Position numbers and translations under genes: made by a program
Assembly (NCBI GenBank): GCA_036389035.1
Contig: DASVQQ010000010.1
Span: forward strand, 1-64,000
Source of the DNA: Jatrophihabitans sp.
GTDB lineage: Bacteria; Actinomycetota; Actinomycetes; Mycobacteriales; Jatrophihabitantaceae
Reading direction: 5' to 3'
DNA: 64,000 nt
The notes under the pieces: generated by a model
What the model saw: the letters and a program-made list of their open reading frames with translations, nothing else
What the model was told of the DNA's origin: nothing
The model's database searches: none
Shown here: in pieces, positions 47,020 through 55,474 of the stretch
Layout: each line of letters starts with the position of its first letter
Position numbering within the stretch: the stretch's first letter is position 1

Positions 47020-47679
47020 ATGACGCGCATCCTGGTCATCGACAACTACGACAGCTTCGTCTACAACCTGGTGCAGTACCTGGCCCAGCTGGGCGCCGAG
47101 GTGGTGGTCCGGCGCAATGACGAGATCACCGCCGACGAGGTGCTGGCCCTCGACGTCGACGGCGTCCTGATCTCGCCCGGCCCCGGCGTGCCCGAGGACG
47201 CCGGCGTCAGCCTGGCCGTGGTGAGCGCCGCCGCGGCCGGCGAACTACCGGTGCTCGGGGTCTGCCTGGGGCATCAAGCGATCGGCGTGGCGTTCGGGGC
47301 CGTGGTGGAGCGGGCGCCGGAGCTGCTGCACGGCAAGACCAGCGACGTGCTGCACACCGGGGACGGGGTGCTGACCGGGCTGCCGACGCCGTTCACCGCG
47401 ACCCGCTACCACTCGCTGACGGTGCGCGAGGACACCCTGCCCGAGCAGCTCGAGGTCACCGCGCGGACCGCCTCGGGGGTGGTGATGGCGGTGCGGCACC
47501 GCGACCTGCCCATCGAGGGCGTGCAGTTTCATCCCGAGTCGGTGCTGACCCAGGGCGGCCACCGGATCCTGGCCAACTGGCTGGTCCGCTGCGGCGGCCA
47601 GGTCGACTGGGCCCGGGTCTCCGAACTCGGGGCCGGCCTGGACACCCTGCGCGGCCAGGCCTTCAGCTCCGCCGTCTGA
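47020..47679 (+). CDS. pabA: Aminodeoxychorismate/anthranilate synthase glutamine amidotransferase subunit
   Basis: 219 residues. Class I glutamine amidotransferase triad: Cys in VLGVCLGHQAIG, His and Glu in VQFHPESVLTQGG. RILVIDNYDSFVYNLVQYL begins the domain and SPGPGVPEDAG is the oxyanion region. It delivers ammonia to chorismate for folate (PabB) or tryptophan (TrpE) synthesis; context near crgA matches Rv0013. ATG at 47020 chosen by homology; no clear ribosome site. Confidence 0.93.
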   Translation: MTRILVIDNYDSFVYNLVQYLAQLGAEVVVRRNDEITADEVLALDVDGVLISPGPGVPEDAGVSLAVVSAAAAGELPVLGVCLGHQAIGVAFGAVVERAPELLHGKTSDVLHTGDGVLTGLPTPFTATRYHSLTVREDTLPEQLEVTARTASGVVMAVRHRDLPIEGVQFHPESVLTQGGHRILANWLVRCGGQVDWARVSELGAGLDTLRGQAFSSAV

Positions 47680-47695
47680 CCTGCCGCAGGGCCGC

Positions 47696-49237
47696 TCAGC
47701 GCAGCGGCTCGGCCAGCGCCTTGTCGGCCACCTCGACGGCCCGCCCGGACCGGACGAACTCCACCGCCGCCTCGATCTCCGGCGCCAGGTACCGATCAGG
47801 TCCCGGGCCCGGCACCGTCTCGCGCAGCGCGTCCAGCACGGCGCCGGTGGCCGGTCCGGGCCGCAGCGGCAGGCGCAGGTCCAGCGCCCGGGCAGCGGAC
47901 AGCAGCTCGATGGCCAGCACCTGGGTCAGCCCGTCCACCGACCGGCGCAGCTTGCGTGCCGCGGACCAGCCCATCGAGACGTGGTCCTCCTGCATCGCGC
48001 TGGACGGGATCGAGTCCACCGAGGCCGGCACCGCCAGCCGCTTGAGCTCGGAGACGATCGCGGCCTGGGTGTACTGGGCGATCATGTGCCCGGAGTCCAC
48101 GCCGGCGTCGTCGGTCAGAAAGGCGCTGAGCCCCCGCGAGCGCGCGACGTCGAGCATCCGGTCGGTCCGCCGCTCGGACATGCTGGCCAGGTCGGCGGCC
48201 GGGATCGCCAGGAAGTCCAGCACGTAACCGACCGGGGCGCCGTGGAAGTTGCCGTTGGACTCCACCCGGCCGTCCAGGGTGACCACCGGGTTGTCCACCG
48301 CCGAGGCCAGCTCGTAGCCGGCCACCCGCCGGGCGTGGGCCAGGGTGTCACGGGCCGCGCCGGCCACCTGCGGCGCGCAGCGCATCGAGTAGGCGTCCTG
48401 GACGTAGGTGCAGTCCGGCCCGGCGTGCGAGGCCACGATCGGCGAGGCGGCCAGCAACGCCCGCATGTTGGCCGCGGCCACCGCCTGACCGGGCTGCGGC
48501 CGCAACGCCTGCAGGTCGGCGGCGAACACCCGGTCGGTGCCCAGCAGCGCCTCGATCGACATCGCCGCCGTCAGGTCGGCGGTGCGCAGCAGCAGGTCGA
48601 GGTCGGTGCAGGCCAGCAGCAGCTGCCCGAGCATCCCGTCGGTCCCGTTGATCAGCGCCAGGCCTTCCTTCTCGGCCAGCGTCACCGGTTCGATGCCGGC
48701 CGCGGCCAGCGCCTCAGCCGCCGGCTGCAACCGCCCGCCGGCGTCGCGCACCTCGCCCTCGCCCATCAGCGCCAGCGCCACGTGGGCAAGCGGCGCCAGG
48801 TCACCGGAACAGCCCAACGAGCCGAACTCGCGCAGCACCGGCGTGATCCGGGCGTTGAGCAGGCCGGCCAGGGTCTGCGCGGTCTGCACCCTGATGCCGG
48901 TGCGACCGGTGGCCAGGGTCGACAGCCGCAGCAGCATCAGCGCCCGCACCACCTCGGCCTCGATCTCCGGGCCCGAGCCCGCGGCGTGCGAGCGCACCAG
49001 CGAGCGCTGCAGTTGAGCGCGGCGATCGGGCGGGATGTGCTTGGTGGCCAGCGCCCCGAAGCCGGTGGAGATGCCGTAGTGCGGCTCGACGTCATCGGCC
49101 AGCGACTCCACGATCGAGCGGGAGGCGGCGATCGCCGACAGCGACTCGGCGCTCAACTCGATCGGGGCCCCGGCGCGGGCGACGGCTACCAGTTCTGCTT
49201 CGGAGATGGGACCCAGGCCCACCGACACCGTTGTCAT
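47696..49237 (-). CDS. hutH: Histidine ammonia-lyase
   Basis: 513 residues, the usual length. Deaminates L-histidine to urocanate. The MIO-forming tripeptide is Cys-Ser-Gly in GSLGCSGDLAPLAH (most HutH have Ala-Ser-Gly; the Cys form is known in Streptomyces). YGISTGFGALA, NGTDGMLG, QDAYSMRCAPQV and SSAMQEDHVSMG are all present. Other hut genes are not next to it. ATG at 49237 is preceded by only a weak GCGAGAA. Divergent from the oxidoreductase across 43 bp. Confidence 0.93.
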   Translation of the reverse strand: MTTVSVGLGPISEAELVAVARAGAPIELSAESLSAIAASRSIVESLADDVEPHYGISTGFGALATKHIPPDRRAQLQRSLVRSHAAGSGPEIEAEVVRALMLLRLSTLATGRTGIRVQTAQTLAGLLNARITPVLREFGSLGCSGDLAPLAHVALALMGEGEVRDAGGRLQPAAEALAAAGIEPVTLAEKEGLALINGTDGMLGQLLLACTDLDLLLRTADLTAAMSIEALLGTDRVFAADLQALRPQPGQAVAAANMRALLAASPIVASHAGPDCTYVQDAYSMRCAPQVAGAARDTLAHARRVAGYELASAVDNPVVTLDGRVESNGNFHGAPVGYVLDFLAIPAADLASMSERRTDRMLDVARSRGLSAFLTDDAGVDSGHMIAQYTQAAIVSELKRLAVPASVDSIPSSAMQEDHVSMGWSAARKLRRSVDGLTQVLAIELLSAARALDLRLPLRPGPATGAVLDALRETVPGPGPDRYLAPEIEAAVEFVRSGRAVEVADKALAEPLR

Positions 49238-49280
49238 GCAGACATTCTCGCCCAGCCGCGGCGCCGGGTAGGTTCGGGGC

Positions 49281-50270
49281 ATGAAAGCGGTGCTGGCATC
49301 GGGGCCCGGCGGTCCGGAAGTCCTGTCGCTGGGGGACGCGCCCGACCCGGCGCCCGCTGCCGGTGAGGTGCTGCTGGACGTGGCCGCGACAGCGGTGAAC
49401 CGGGCCGACCTGCTGCAGCGGTCCGGCAACTACCCGCCGCCGGCCGGGGCGTCACAGATCCTGGGACTGGAGTGCAGCGGCCGGATCGCCGCGCTGGGCG
49501 AGGGTGTCACCGGCTGGCAGGTCGGGGACGAGGTGTGCGCGCTGCTGTCCGGCGGCGGCTACGCCGAGCGGGTCTGCGTGCCCGCGGCGCAGCTGATGCC
49601 GGTGCCGGCCGGGCTGGACCTGATCAGCGCGGCCGCGCTGCCCGAGGTGGCCTGCACGGTCTGGTCGATGGTCTTCGACCGGGCGCCGGCAGCCGCGCTG
49701 GCTGCCGGTGAGAGCTTTCTGGTGCACGGCGGCAGCTCCGGTATCGGCACCATGGCGATCCAGCTCGCGGCTGCCCAGGACTGCCGGGTCTTCACCACGG
49801 CCGGCACTGCCGAGAAGCTGGCCGCCTGCCGCGAGCTGGGCGCCGAGCTGGCGGTCAACTACCGCGACGACGACTTCGTGGCGGCGATCCGGGAGCACAC
49901 CGGTGGCGTCGGGGTCGACGTGGTGCTCGACACCGTGGGCGCCAAGTACCTGCAGCCCAACCTCGACGTGCTGGCCACCGGCGGCCGGATCGCGGTCATC
50001 GGCCTGCTGGGCGGCAGCTCCGCGACCCTGAACCTGGCCGCCCTGCTGCAGAAGCGGGCCACCCTGCACGCCGCCGGCCTGCGCGCCCGTCCTGCTGAGC
50101 AGAAGGCGGCGATCGTGGCCGGCACCCAGGCGCAGGTCTGGCCGTTGATCGAGGCCGGGCGGGTCCGTCCGGTGGTGCACCAGGTGCTCGCGCTGGCCCA
50201 GGCCGCCGACGCGCACCGGATCGTGCAGAGCAGCGGGCACATCGGCAAGCTGGTGCTGGCAACCGGGTGA
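49281..50270 (+). CDS. NAD(P)H-quinone oxidoreductase, zeta-crystallin/PIG3-like
   Basis: 329 residues of the MDR superfamily without the structural zinc site. NRADLLQRSGNYPPPAG and LGLECSGRIAALG are hallmarks of the PIG3/QorB type. The NADPH motif region is HGGSSGIGTMAIQLA, followed by GGVGVDVVLDTVGAKYLQPNLDVL. Reduces quinones or related electrophiles with NADPH; in vivo substrate unknown. ATG at 49281. Confidence 0.9.
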   Translation: MKAVLASGPGGPEVLSLGDAPDPAPAAGEVLLDVAATAVNRADLLQRSGNYPPPAGASQILGLECSGRIAALGEGVTGWQVGDEVCALLSGGGYAERVCVPAAQLMPVPAGLDLISAAALPEVACTVWSMVFDRAPAAALAAGESFLVHGGSSGIGTMAIQLAAAQDCRVFTTAGTAEKLAACRELGAELAVNYRDDDFVAAIREHTGGVGVDVVLDTVGAKYLQPNLDVLATGGRIAVIGLLGGSSATLNLAALLQKRATLHAAGLRARPAEQKAAIVAGTQAQVWPLIEAGRVRPVVHQVLALAQAADAHRIVQSSGHIGKLVLATG

Positions 50271-50340
50271 GCCGGCACGCCTCTAGGATCGAAGGCCAGG
50301 GCCCAGCGATCTTCTCGATCTCCACAGACAGGATGTGCTC

Positions 50341-50913
50341 ATGACCAGCGGCGACACAGGTTCCTACCCCAACGGCGATCAGCCCGCGGCAGCATCGGAG
50401 CCTGCCGTCGATCAGGTGGTGGTGCTGCCGCCGGGTGGTGAGGATGGCGAGGACCGCCAGCACGACCTGATGTCGCAGGTCGAGCAGCCCGCGAAGGTGA
50501 TGCGGATCGGCACCATGATCAAGCAGCTGCTCGAGGAGGTGCGGGCCGCGCCGCTGGACGAGGCCGGCCGGACCCGGCTGCGCGAGATCCACCAGTCCTC
50601 GATCAAGGAGCTCGAGGAGGGCCTGGCGCCCGAGCTGCGCGAGGAGCTGGACCGGCTGACGCTGCCCTTCGACGACGACCACGTGCCCAGCGAGGCCGAG
50701 CTGCGGATCGCCCAGGCCCAGCTGGTCGGCTGGCTCGAGGGCCTGTTCCACGGCATCCAGACCGCCCTGTTCGCCCAGCAGATGGCCGCCCGCGCCCAGC
50801 TCGAGCAGATGCGCGGACGGGCCCTGCCGGGGCAGGTCGGGCCGGGCGCCCCGGTGGGCATGCCCGGGATGCAGCGTCCCGACGGCGAGCACGGCACCGG
50901 GCAGTACCTCTAG
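50341..50913 (+). CDS. bpa: Bacterial proteasome activator Bpa
   Basis: 190 residues matching the DUF2587/Bpa family: disordered acidic N terminus, four-helix bundle (VMRIGTMIKQLLEEVRAAPLDEAGRTRLREIHQ; ELREELDRLTLPF; AQLVGWLEGLFHGIQTALF), and a C terminus ending GQYL. The GQYL end docks into alpha-ring pockets of the 20S proteasome and opens the gate without ATP in M. tuberculosis Bpa (Rv3780). Its presence implies prcB-prcA elsewhere in this genome. ATG at 50341 with AGGATG upstream. Confidence 0.93.
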   Translation: MTSGDTGSYPNGDQPAAASEPAVDQVVVLPPGGEDGEDRQHDLMSQVEQPAKVMRIGTMIKQLLEEVRAAPLDEAGRTRLREIHQSSIKELEEGLAPELREELDRLTLPFDDDHVPSEAELRIAQAQLVGWLEGLFHGIQTALFAQQMAARAQLEQMRGRALPGQVGPGAPVGMPGMQRPDGEHGTGQYL

Positions 50914-50944
50914 CCCGACCGACCGCCTCTAACCCGACCGACCT

Positions 50945-51778
50945 CTAGCCCGACCGCTCGGGCCCCAGCAGCGTCCGGATCAGCTTGGCGACGGCGTCCT
51001 CGTCGTTGGTCTCGGCCAGCACGGTGCCGGCCGCGGCCAGCGCCGACGGATGGGCGTTGGCCACCGCGTAGGACTGGCCGGCCCATTCCAGCATCGGCAC
51101 GTCGTTGGGCATGTCGCCCACCGCCGCGATCTGGTGCCGGCTGACGCCGTGCGAGTCGGCCAGCGCGGCCAGTCCGAACGCCTTGGTGATGCCGGTGGCC
51201 GAGATCTCCACCAGCGGCGAGTGCCCGGACCGGGTCACCGTCACCTGATCGCCCACCAGCGACTCGACCAGGTCCATGAACTCATCCGGCGGCATGCCGC
51301 GGCCCCTGGCCAGCAGCTTCACCGCCGGCTTGTCCAGCAGCCCGGACAGCTCCACCGCGGCCGGGGTGGGTAGCCGGCGGCCGTTGCGGTCGGTCTCCGG
51401 GGTGACCCCCCAGTCATGGCGGTACTCCGGCTCGTAGGCGAAGTCCAGGCCGTACTCCAGGGCGAAGCGGACCTGCGGGATCTTGGCCCGCAGCACGCCG
51501 GTGACCTCGGCCAGCATCCCCGGCGGCAACGGGTGCTCGGCCACGATGGTCTCGGTGTGCAGGTCATAGGTCAGTGCGCCGTTGGCGCTCACCGCGATTC
51601 CCCGGTGGCCGGTCGCCTCGGCCACCTCGTGCAGCCAGCGCGGCGGCCGGCCGGTGACGAAGGCGACGATCAACCCGGCCGCCTCGGCAGCGGCCAGGGC
51701 GTCCCGGGTGGCCTGGCTGACGGTGTTGTCGGTGCGCAGCAGGGTCCCGTCCAGGTCGCTGGCCAGCAGCTTGATCAC
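50945..51778 (-). CDS. HAD-superfamily (Cof-type) phosphatase
   Basis: 277 residues from GTG at 51778 (VIKLLASDLDGTLL), where Cof-type proteins normally begin. Motif I DLDGT, motif II VTGRPPRW, motif III Lys in KPAVKLLA and motif IV GDMPNDVPML are all present, with a C2-type cap in between. Probably hydrolyses a sugar phosphate or cofactor phosphate; substrate unknown. An in-frame GTG at 51856 would add an Arg/Pro-rich stretch of 26 residues and is less likely. Confidence 0.88.
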   Translation of the reverse strand: MIKLLASDLDGTLLRTDNTVSQATRDALAAAEAAGLIVAFVTGRPPRWLHEVAEATGHRGIAVSANGALTYDLHTETIVAEHPLPPGMLAEVTGVLRAKIPQVRFALEYGLDFAYEPEYRHDWGVTPETDRNGRRLPTPAAVELSGLLDKPAVKLLARGRGMPPDEFMDLVESLVGDQVTVTRSGHSPLVEISATGITKAFGLAALADSHGVSRHQIAAVGDMPNDVPMLEWAGQSYAVANAHPSALAAAGTVLAETNDEDAVAKLIRTLLGPERSG

Positions 51779-51999
51779 GACCGGGCCGACCCGATCTGGC
51801 AGGCGCGCGAGCCTGCCCGGAAGGCGGGGGCGGCGGGCGACGGGATCACTTCTCACAGCCTACTTGCCGTGCCGGCAGGAGCCGCCCGCGTCTGCGTCGG
51901 AGGCCACCGGCTCATCGCCGAAATCCCAAACCGGACACACGTATGTTAATTCCCGGTGAACGTTTGCCAAAGGTGGGGTGGTCGTGAATCGTCTTTCTC

Positions 52000-53160
52000 G
52001 TGTCCGATGTCGTCCTGTTGCTCATCGTTGTCACCGCCGCGCTCACCTTTGATTTCACCAACGGTTTCCACGACACCGCCAACGCCATGGCGACGTCCAT
52101 CGCGACCGGGGCGATGAAGCCGAAGGCCGCCGTCGCGCTGTCGGCCGTCCTCAATCTCATCGGCGCGTTCCTGTCCATCAAGATCGCCGCGACCATCGCC
52201 AGCGGCATCGTCGACTCCGGCGTGATCACGCTGCCGATCGTGTTCGCCGGCCTGCTCGGCGCGATCATGTGGAACATGATCACCTGGAGCATCGGCCTGC
52301 CGTCCTCGTCCTCGCACGCGCTGATCGGCGGGGTCATCGGCGCCGCGCTGGTCGCCGGCGGGACGTCCTCGATCCACGGCCAGTCGATCATCGTCAAGGT
52401 GATCATCCCGGCGCTGCTGGCTCCGGTGCTGGCTGGCCTGGTGGCGATGCTGGCGACCCGGCTGAGCTACTGGATCGCCAAGCCGGACGAGCGGCCCCGC
52501 AGCCACCGGTACTTCCGCTATGGCCAGCTGGCCTCGGCCTCGCTGGTCTCGCTTGCCCACGGCACCAACGACGCGCAGAAGACCATGGGGGTCATCACCC
52601 TGGCGCTGATCGCCGACCAGCAGATCCGGCCGGGCGCGGACCCGCCGATGTGGGTCATCGTCAGCTGCGGTGTGGCGCTGGCCGCCGGCACCTACTTCGG
52701 CGGTTGGCGGGTGATCCGCACGATGGGTCACCGGCTGACCCGCATCGAATCGCCGCAGGGCTTCACCGCCGAGACCTCAGCCGTCGCGGTGCTGCTGACC
52801 GCAGCCCAGGGCGGGCTGCCGCTGTCGACGACCCACATCACCGCGGGAGCGGTGCTGGGCTCCGGACTCGGCCGCCGGGGCGCCGGCGTCCGCTGGCGGG
52901 TGGCGGGCTCGATGCTCGGCGCCTGGCTGCTGACGCTGCCGGCGGCCGGCCTGATCGCTGCCGGTATCTGCTTGATCGTCGTCGACGGCGGATTGTGGCC
53001 GATCGTGGGAGTCTCGGTCGTTGCGGTGGCGCTGCTGCTGGGCTTCTGGCTCTGGTCGCGGCGCAACCCGGTCGGCGCCGAGAACGTCAACGAGCCCGCC
53101 GACAGCTTCGGACGGGTCAACGCCATCGAGCGCCCGGTGCTGGAGCAGGCGGCGGGCTGA
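52000..53160 (+). CDS. PiT-family inorganic phosphate transporter
   Basis: 386 residues, about ten TM helices. The two inverted PiT signatures are present: FTNGFHDTANAMATSIATGAM near residue 20 and LAHGTNDAQKTMGVITLAL near residue 190. GLPSSSSHALIGG and LPLSTTHITAGAVLGSG are the paired re-entrant loops. Imports phosphate with H+ or Na+. GTG at 52000; no clear ribosome site, and TATGTT upstream may be a -10. A small membrane protein gene follows after 5 bp. Confidence 0.93.
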   Translation: MSDVVLLLIVVTAALTFDFTNGFHDTANAMATSIATGAMKPKAAVALSAVLNLIGAFLSIKIAATIASGIVDSGVITLPIVFAGLLGAIMWNMITWSIGLPSSSSHALIGGVIGAALVAGGTSSIHGQSIIVKVIIPALLAPVLAGLVAMLATRLSYWIAKPDERPRSHRYFRYGQLASASLVSLAHGTNDAQKTMGVITLALIADQQIRPGADPPMWVIVSCGVALAAGTYFGGWRVIRTMGHRLTRIESPQGFTAETSAVAVLLTAAQGGLPLSTTHITAGAVLGSGLGRRGAGVRWRVAGSMLGAWLLTLPAAGLIAAGICLIVVDGGLWPIVGVSVVAVALLLGFWLWSRRNPVGAENVNEPADSFGRVNAIERPVLEQAAG

Positions 53161-53165
53161 GCGCG

Positions 53166-53390
53166 ATGAGCGGTTACCTGGATCTCGAGGTGTTGGGCAA
53201 CGTTGCGCTGGTGGCGCTGGTGGCCGGGATCGGCATCACGGTGCTGTTCTCGGTCGCGGTGCGATCCATGACCACCGCCGACGAGCAGCCCGACGAGCCT
53301 GCCGTGGGGGCCCGGCTGCTGGCCGCCGGCTGCCTGCTGGTGGTGCTGGCCGCCATCGCGATCGGACTGTGGGCGGTGCTGGCCAAGTAA
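53166..53390 (+). CDS. Small two-helix membrane protein, partner gene of PiT
   Basis: 74 residues with two TM helices (LGNVALVALVAGIGITVLF and LLAAGCLLVVLAAIAIGLWAVL) around an acidic loop (TTADEQPDEPAVG). It begins 5 bp after the PiT stop, so the two are co-transcribed. Such small proteins commonly follow actinobacterial pit genes; the function is unknown. Confidence 0.78.
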   Translation: MSGYLDLEVLGNVALVALVAGIGITVLFSVAVRSMTTADEQPDEPAVGARLLAAGCLLVVLAAIAIGLWAVLAK

Positions 53391-53485
53391 GCGGTGCCGG
53401 TCACGTAGCGGTGCCGGTCAGGTAGCGGTGCCGGTCACGTAGCGGTGCCGGTCAGGTAGCGGTGCTGGTCACGTAGCGGTGCGGG
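53391..53485. repeat. 17-bp tandem repeat with alternating units
   Basis: Units GCGGTGCCGGTCACGTA and GCGGTGCCGGTCAGGTA alternate at 53391, 53408, 53425, 53442 and 53459 (the last has CTGG), then a partial sixth. The single C/G difference alternates strictly, giving a 34-bp higher-order period. It fills the space between the small membrane protein stop and the next promoter. Confidence 0.92.
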
Positions 53486-53490
53486 CGATC

Positions 53491-53496
53491 TAGGCT
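53491..53496 (+). promoter_or_regulatory. -10 element of a leaderless promoter
   Basis: TAGGCT fits the TANNNT -10 pattern and ends 7 nt before the GTG start of the GroES-like gene, which lacks a ribosome site. Transcription should begin at the start codon itself. Confidence 0.6.
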
Positions 53497-53503
53497 AGCG
53501 GGC

Positions 53504-53827
53504 GTGACCACGTCAGACCGGCTCCCGATCAAGATGCTGCACGACCGGGTGCTGGTCCGGGTCTCGGCCGAGGAGGGTGAGCGGCGCTCCTCCGGCGGCA
53601 TCCTGATCCCGGCTACCGCGCAGGTCGCCAAGCGGCTGATCTGGGCCGAGGTGCTGGCGATCGGCAACCACGTCCGCTCGGTCGAACTGGCCGACCGGGT
53701 GCTGTTCAGCCCCGAGGACCGGCACGAGGTCGAGATCTCGGGCGAGGACTACCTGCTGCTGCGCGAGCGCGACATCCACGCGGTCGCCGCCAAGCGGATC
53801 GAGTCCAACACCGGCCTGTACCTGTAA
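53504..53827 (+). CDS. GroES-like co-chaperonin family protein
   Basis: 107 residues from GTG at 53504. The GroES fold is visible: LHDRVLVRVSAEEGERRSSGGILIPATAQ (mobile loop region), VLAIG, VLFSPEDRHEVEISGEDYLLLRERDIHAV. Some canonical GroES residues differ, and no groEL is adjacent, so it is likely a divergent paralogue rather than the main groES. Role as a chaperonin cap is inferred only from the fold. Confidence 0.82.
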   Translation: MTTSDRLPIKMLHDRVLVRVSAEEGERRSSGGILIPATAQVAKRLIWAEVLAIGNHVRSVELADRVLFSPEDRHEVEISGEDYLLLRERDIHAVAAKRIESNTGLYL

Positions 53828-53856
53828 GGGCGGTGCCGACCGCTGCCCCGCTTCAG

Positions 53857-54810
53857 CTACCCCGCCCCAGCGCCGCGGATCCGGTCCAGCCAGCCGGCCG
53901 CCTCCTCGAAATCGGCGTCGGCGCGCCCGCGCAGGATCTCACCGCGCCGGCCGGCAGCGCCATCTGAGCGAGGGTAGGAGCCCAGGTAGCGCACGTCGGC
54001 GCAGATCCGGCGCAGCGCGGCCAGGGCGTCGCCGACCCGGGCCTCGTCGACGTGGCCCTCGCAGTCGATCGAGAAGCAGTACTGGCCCAGCCGGCCCTTG
54101 GTGGGACGGGACTCGATGCGGGTCAGGTTCACCCCCCGGATCGCGAACTCGGTGAGGATCTCGAGCAGGGCGCCGGCGTGGTCGTCCTTGAGGTAGGTCA
54201 CCACCGTGGTCCGGTCGTCGCCGGTCGGCGGCGGCGGCGCCGACGGGCTGCTCAGCAGGACGAACCTGGTCACCGCCCCGGGGTTGTCGGCGATGTCGTG
54301 GGCCAGGCTGTCCAGGCCGTAGCGCCGGCCCGCGGCCGCCGGGGCCACCGCGGCGTCATAGCGGCCGTCGGCGACCGCCTGGGCGCCGCCGGCGGTGGAC
54401 TCCACCGGGATCACCTTCGCCGCCGGCAGCTGGGCCCGCAGGTACCGGCGCACCTGCGCCGCGGCATGCGGGTGGGTGGCCACGGCTGCGATGTCGCCCG
54501 GTCGGGTTCCCGGGCGCGCCAGCAGGTCGAACACCACCGGCAGGTAGGCCTCGGCGGCGATCACCAGCGGCGAGCCGTTTCCGGCCAGCTCGTCCAAGGT
54601 GGCCGGCACCGAGCCCTCGACGGAGTTCTCCAGCGGCACCACCGCGCCGGCCACCGTGGCCGCGCGCACCGCGTCGACGGCTTCGGCGACGCTGGCCTGC
54701 GGCACCAGCTCGGCGCCGCCGGCCAGCGCCTGGGCGGCCGCGTGGGCGAAGCTGCCTTCGGGGCCGAGAAAGCCGTACGGCCCGTGCGGGGCGGCGCTTG
54801 CGGGTGGCAC
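53857..54810 (-). CDS. pheA: Prephenate dehydratase
   Basis: 317 residues. Converts prephenate to phenylpyruvate. Catalytic-domain motifs: GFLGPEGSFAHAAAQAL, PLENSVEGSVPATLDEL and the conserved TRF region VTRFVLLSSP. A C-terminal ACT regulatory domain with the ESRPTKGRLGQYCFSID motif should bind phenylalanine for feedback inhibition. GTG at 54810. The HisC-like aminotransferase 1.3 kb away may perform the next step. Confidence 0.94.
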   Translation of the reverse strand: MPPASAAPHGPYGFLGPEGSFAHAAAQALAGGAELVPQASVAEAVDAVRAATVAGAVVPLENSVEGSVPATLDELAGNGSPLVIAAEAYLPVVFDLLARPGTRPGDIAAVATHPHAAAQVRRYLRAQLPAAKVIPVESTAGGAQAVADGRYDAAVAPAAAGRRYGLDSLAHDIADNPGAVTRFVLLSSPSAPPPPTGDDRTTVVTYLKDDHAGALLEILTEFAIRGVNLTRIESRPTKGRLGQYCFSIDCEGHVDEARVGDALAALRRICADVRYLGSYPRSDGAAGRRGEILRGRADADFEEAAGWLDRIRGAGAG

Positions 54811-54865
54811 GCCGTGCAGTTTAGTGCCGGAGGTGGTGCCCGAACTCCGCGGCGAGCGCCAGGCG

Positions 54866-55402
54866 CTAGCGGGCCAGCGCCGCCTTGACGGCCTGCTCCT
54901 CCTCGGGCGAGAGCGGGTGCTCGCCGACGCCGGCGGTCAGCGCCTTGGCGTAGAGCCGGGTGTCGGAGGTGCTGGCGATCGAGGTCAGCGTGACGCCGTT
55001 ACCGCCGTCGTCGAGCAGCGCCAGCGAGAACGACAGCCGCCCACCCAGGTCCTCGAAGGCGTCGAAGCGCACCAGGGCCACCCGCCGCAGCACCGTGCCG
55101 ACCGAGCTGGTCAGGCCCTGCACGGTCTCGGCCAGCGCCTGCCGCTCGGCCGTCATCCCGGCCGCCAGCTCCTGCTGGGCCGCGGCCAGTTCACGCTGCA
55201 GTTCCAGGATGTCCTTGCGGACCGCCTCGCTGGCGGCCATGTGCTTGTCGGCGACCTCCAGGATGGTCTCGCGGCCCGACGTGCCGCGAGAGAGCAACGC
55301 CACCGATCGCCGCAACCTGCTGAGGGTGCGCAGGGCCAGCACGCCGGCCACCAGGCCGGCCAGTCCGAAGATCACGGCGCCGACCGCCAGCCAGGTACTC
55401 AT
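54866..55402 (-). CDS. DUF4446 family protein
   Basis: 178 residues. One N-terminal TM helix (WLAVGAVIFGLAGLVAGVLAL) is followed by a long coiled-coil (about residues 48-95). The DUF4446 core VALVRFDAFEDLGGRLSFSLALLDDGGNGVTLTSI (recognised by RFDAFEDLGG and LLDDGGNG) follows, ending with acidic GEHPLSPEEEQAV. Members are membrane-anchored proteins of unknown function often near serS or pheA in actinobacteria. Confidence 0.85.
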   Translation of the reverse strand: MSTWLAVGAVIFGLAGLVAGVLALRTLSRLRRSVALLSRGTSGRETILEVADKHMAASEAVRKDILELQRELAAAQQELAAGMTAERQALAETVQGLTSSVGTVLRRVALVRFDAFEDLGGRLSFSLALLDDGGNGVTLTSIASTSDTRLYAKALTAGVGEHPLSPEEEQAVKAALAR

Positions 55403-55474
55403 CGCTGGTCAGGGTATGGCCTGAGCCGGCGCCGGCGGGCGCACCGACACTCTCCGGCGCCCCCGCCGGGCAGA

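Noticed and set aside
51940..52000. Possible PHO-box-like sequence before the phosphate transporter (GGTGAACG...GTGAATCG)
   Set aside because: Only one half-site resembles GTTCACC; spacing and second unit do not fit, so no operator is claimed.
53391..53485. Tandem 17-bp array considered as a CRISPR
   Set aside because: Units are directly contiguous with no spacers and there are no cas genes.
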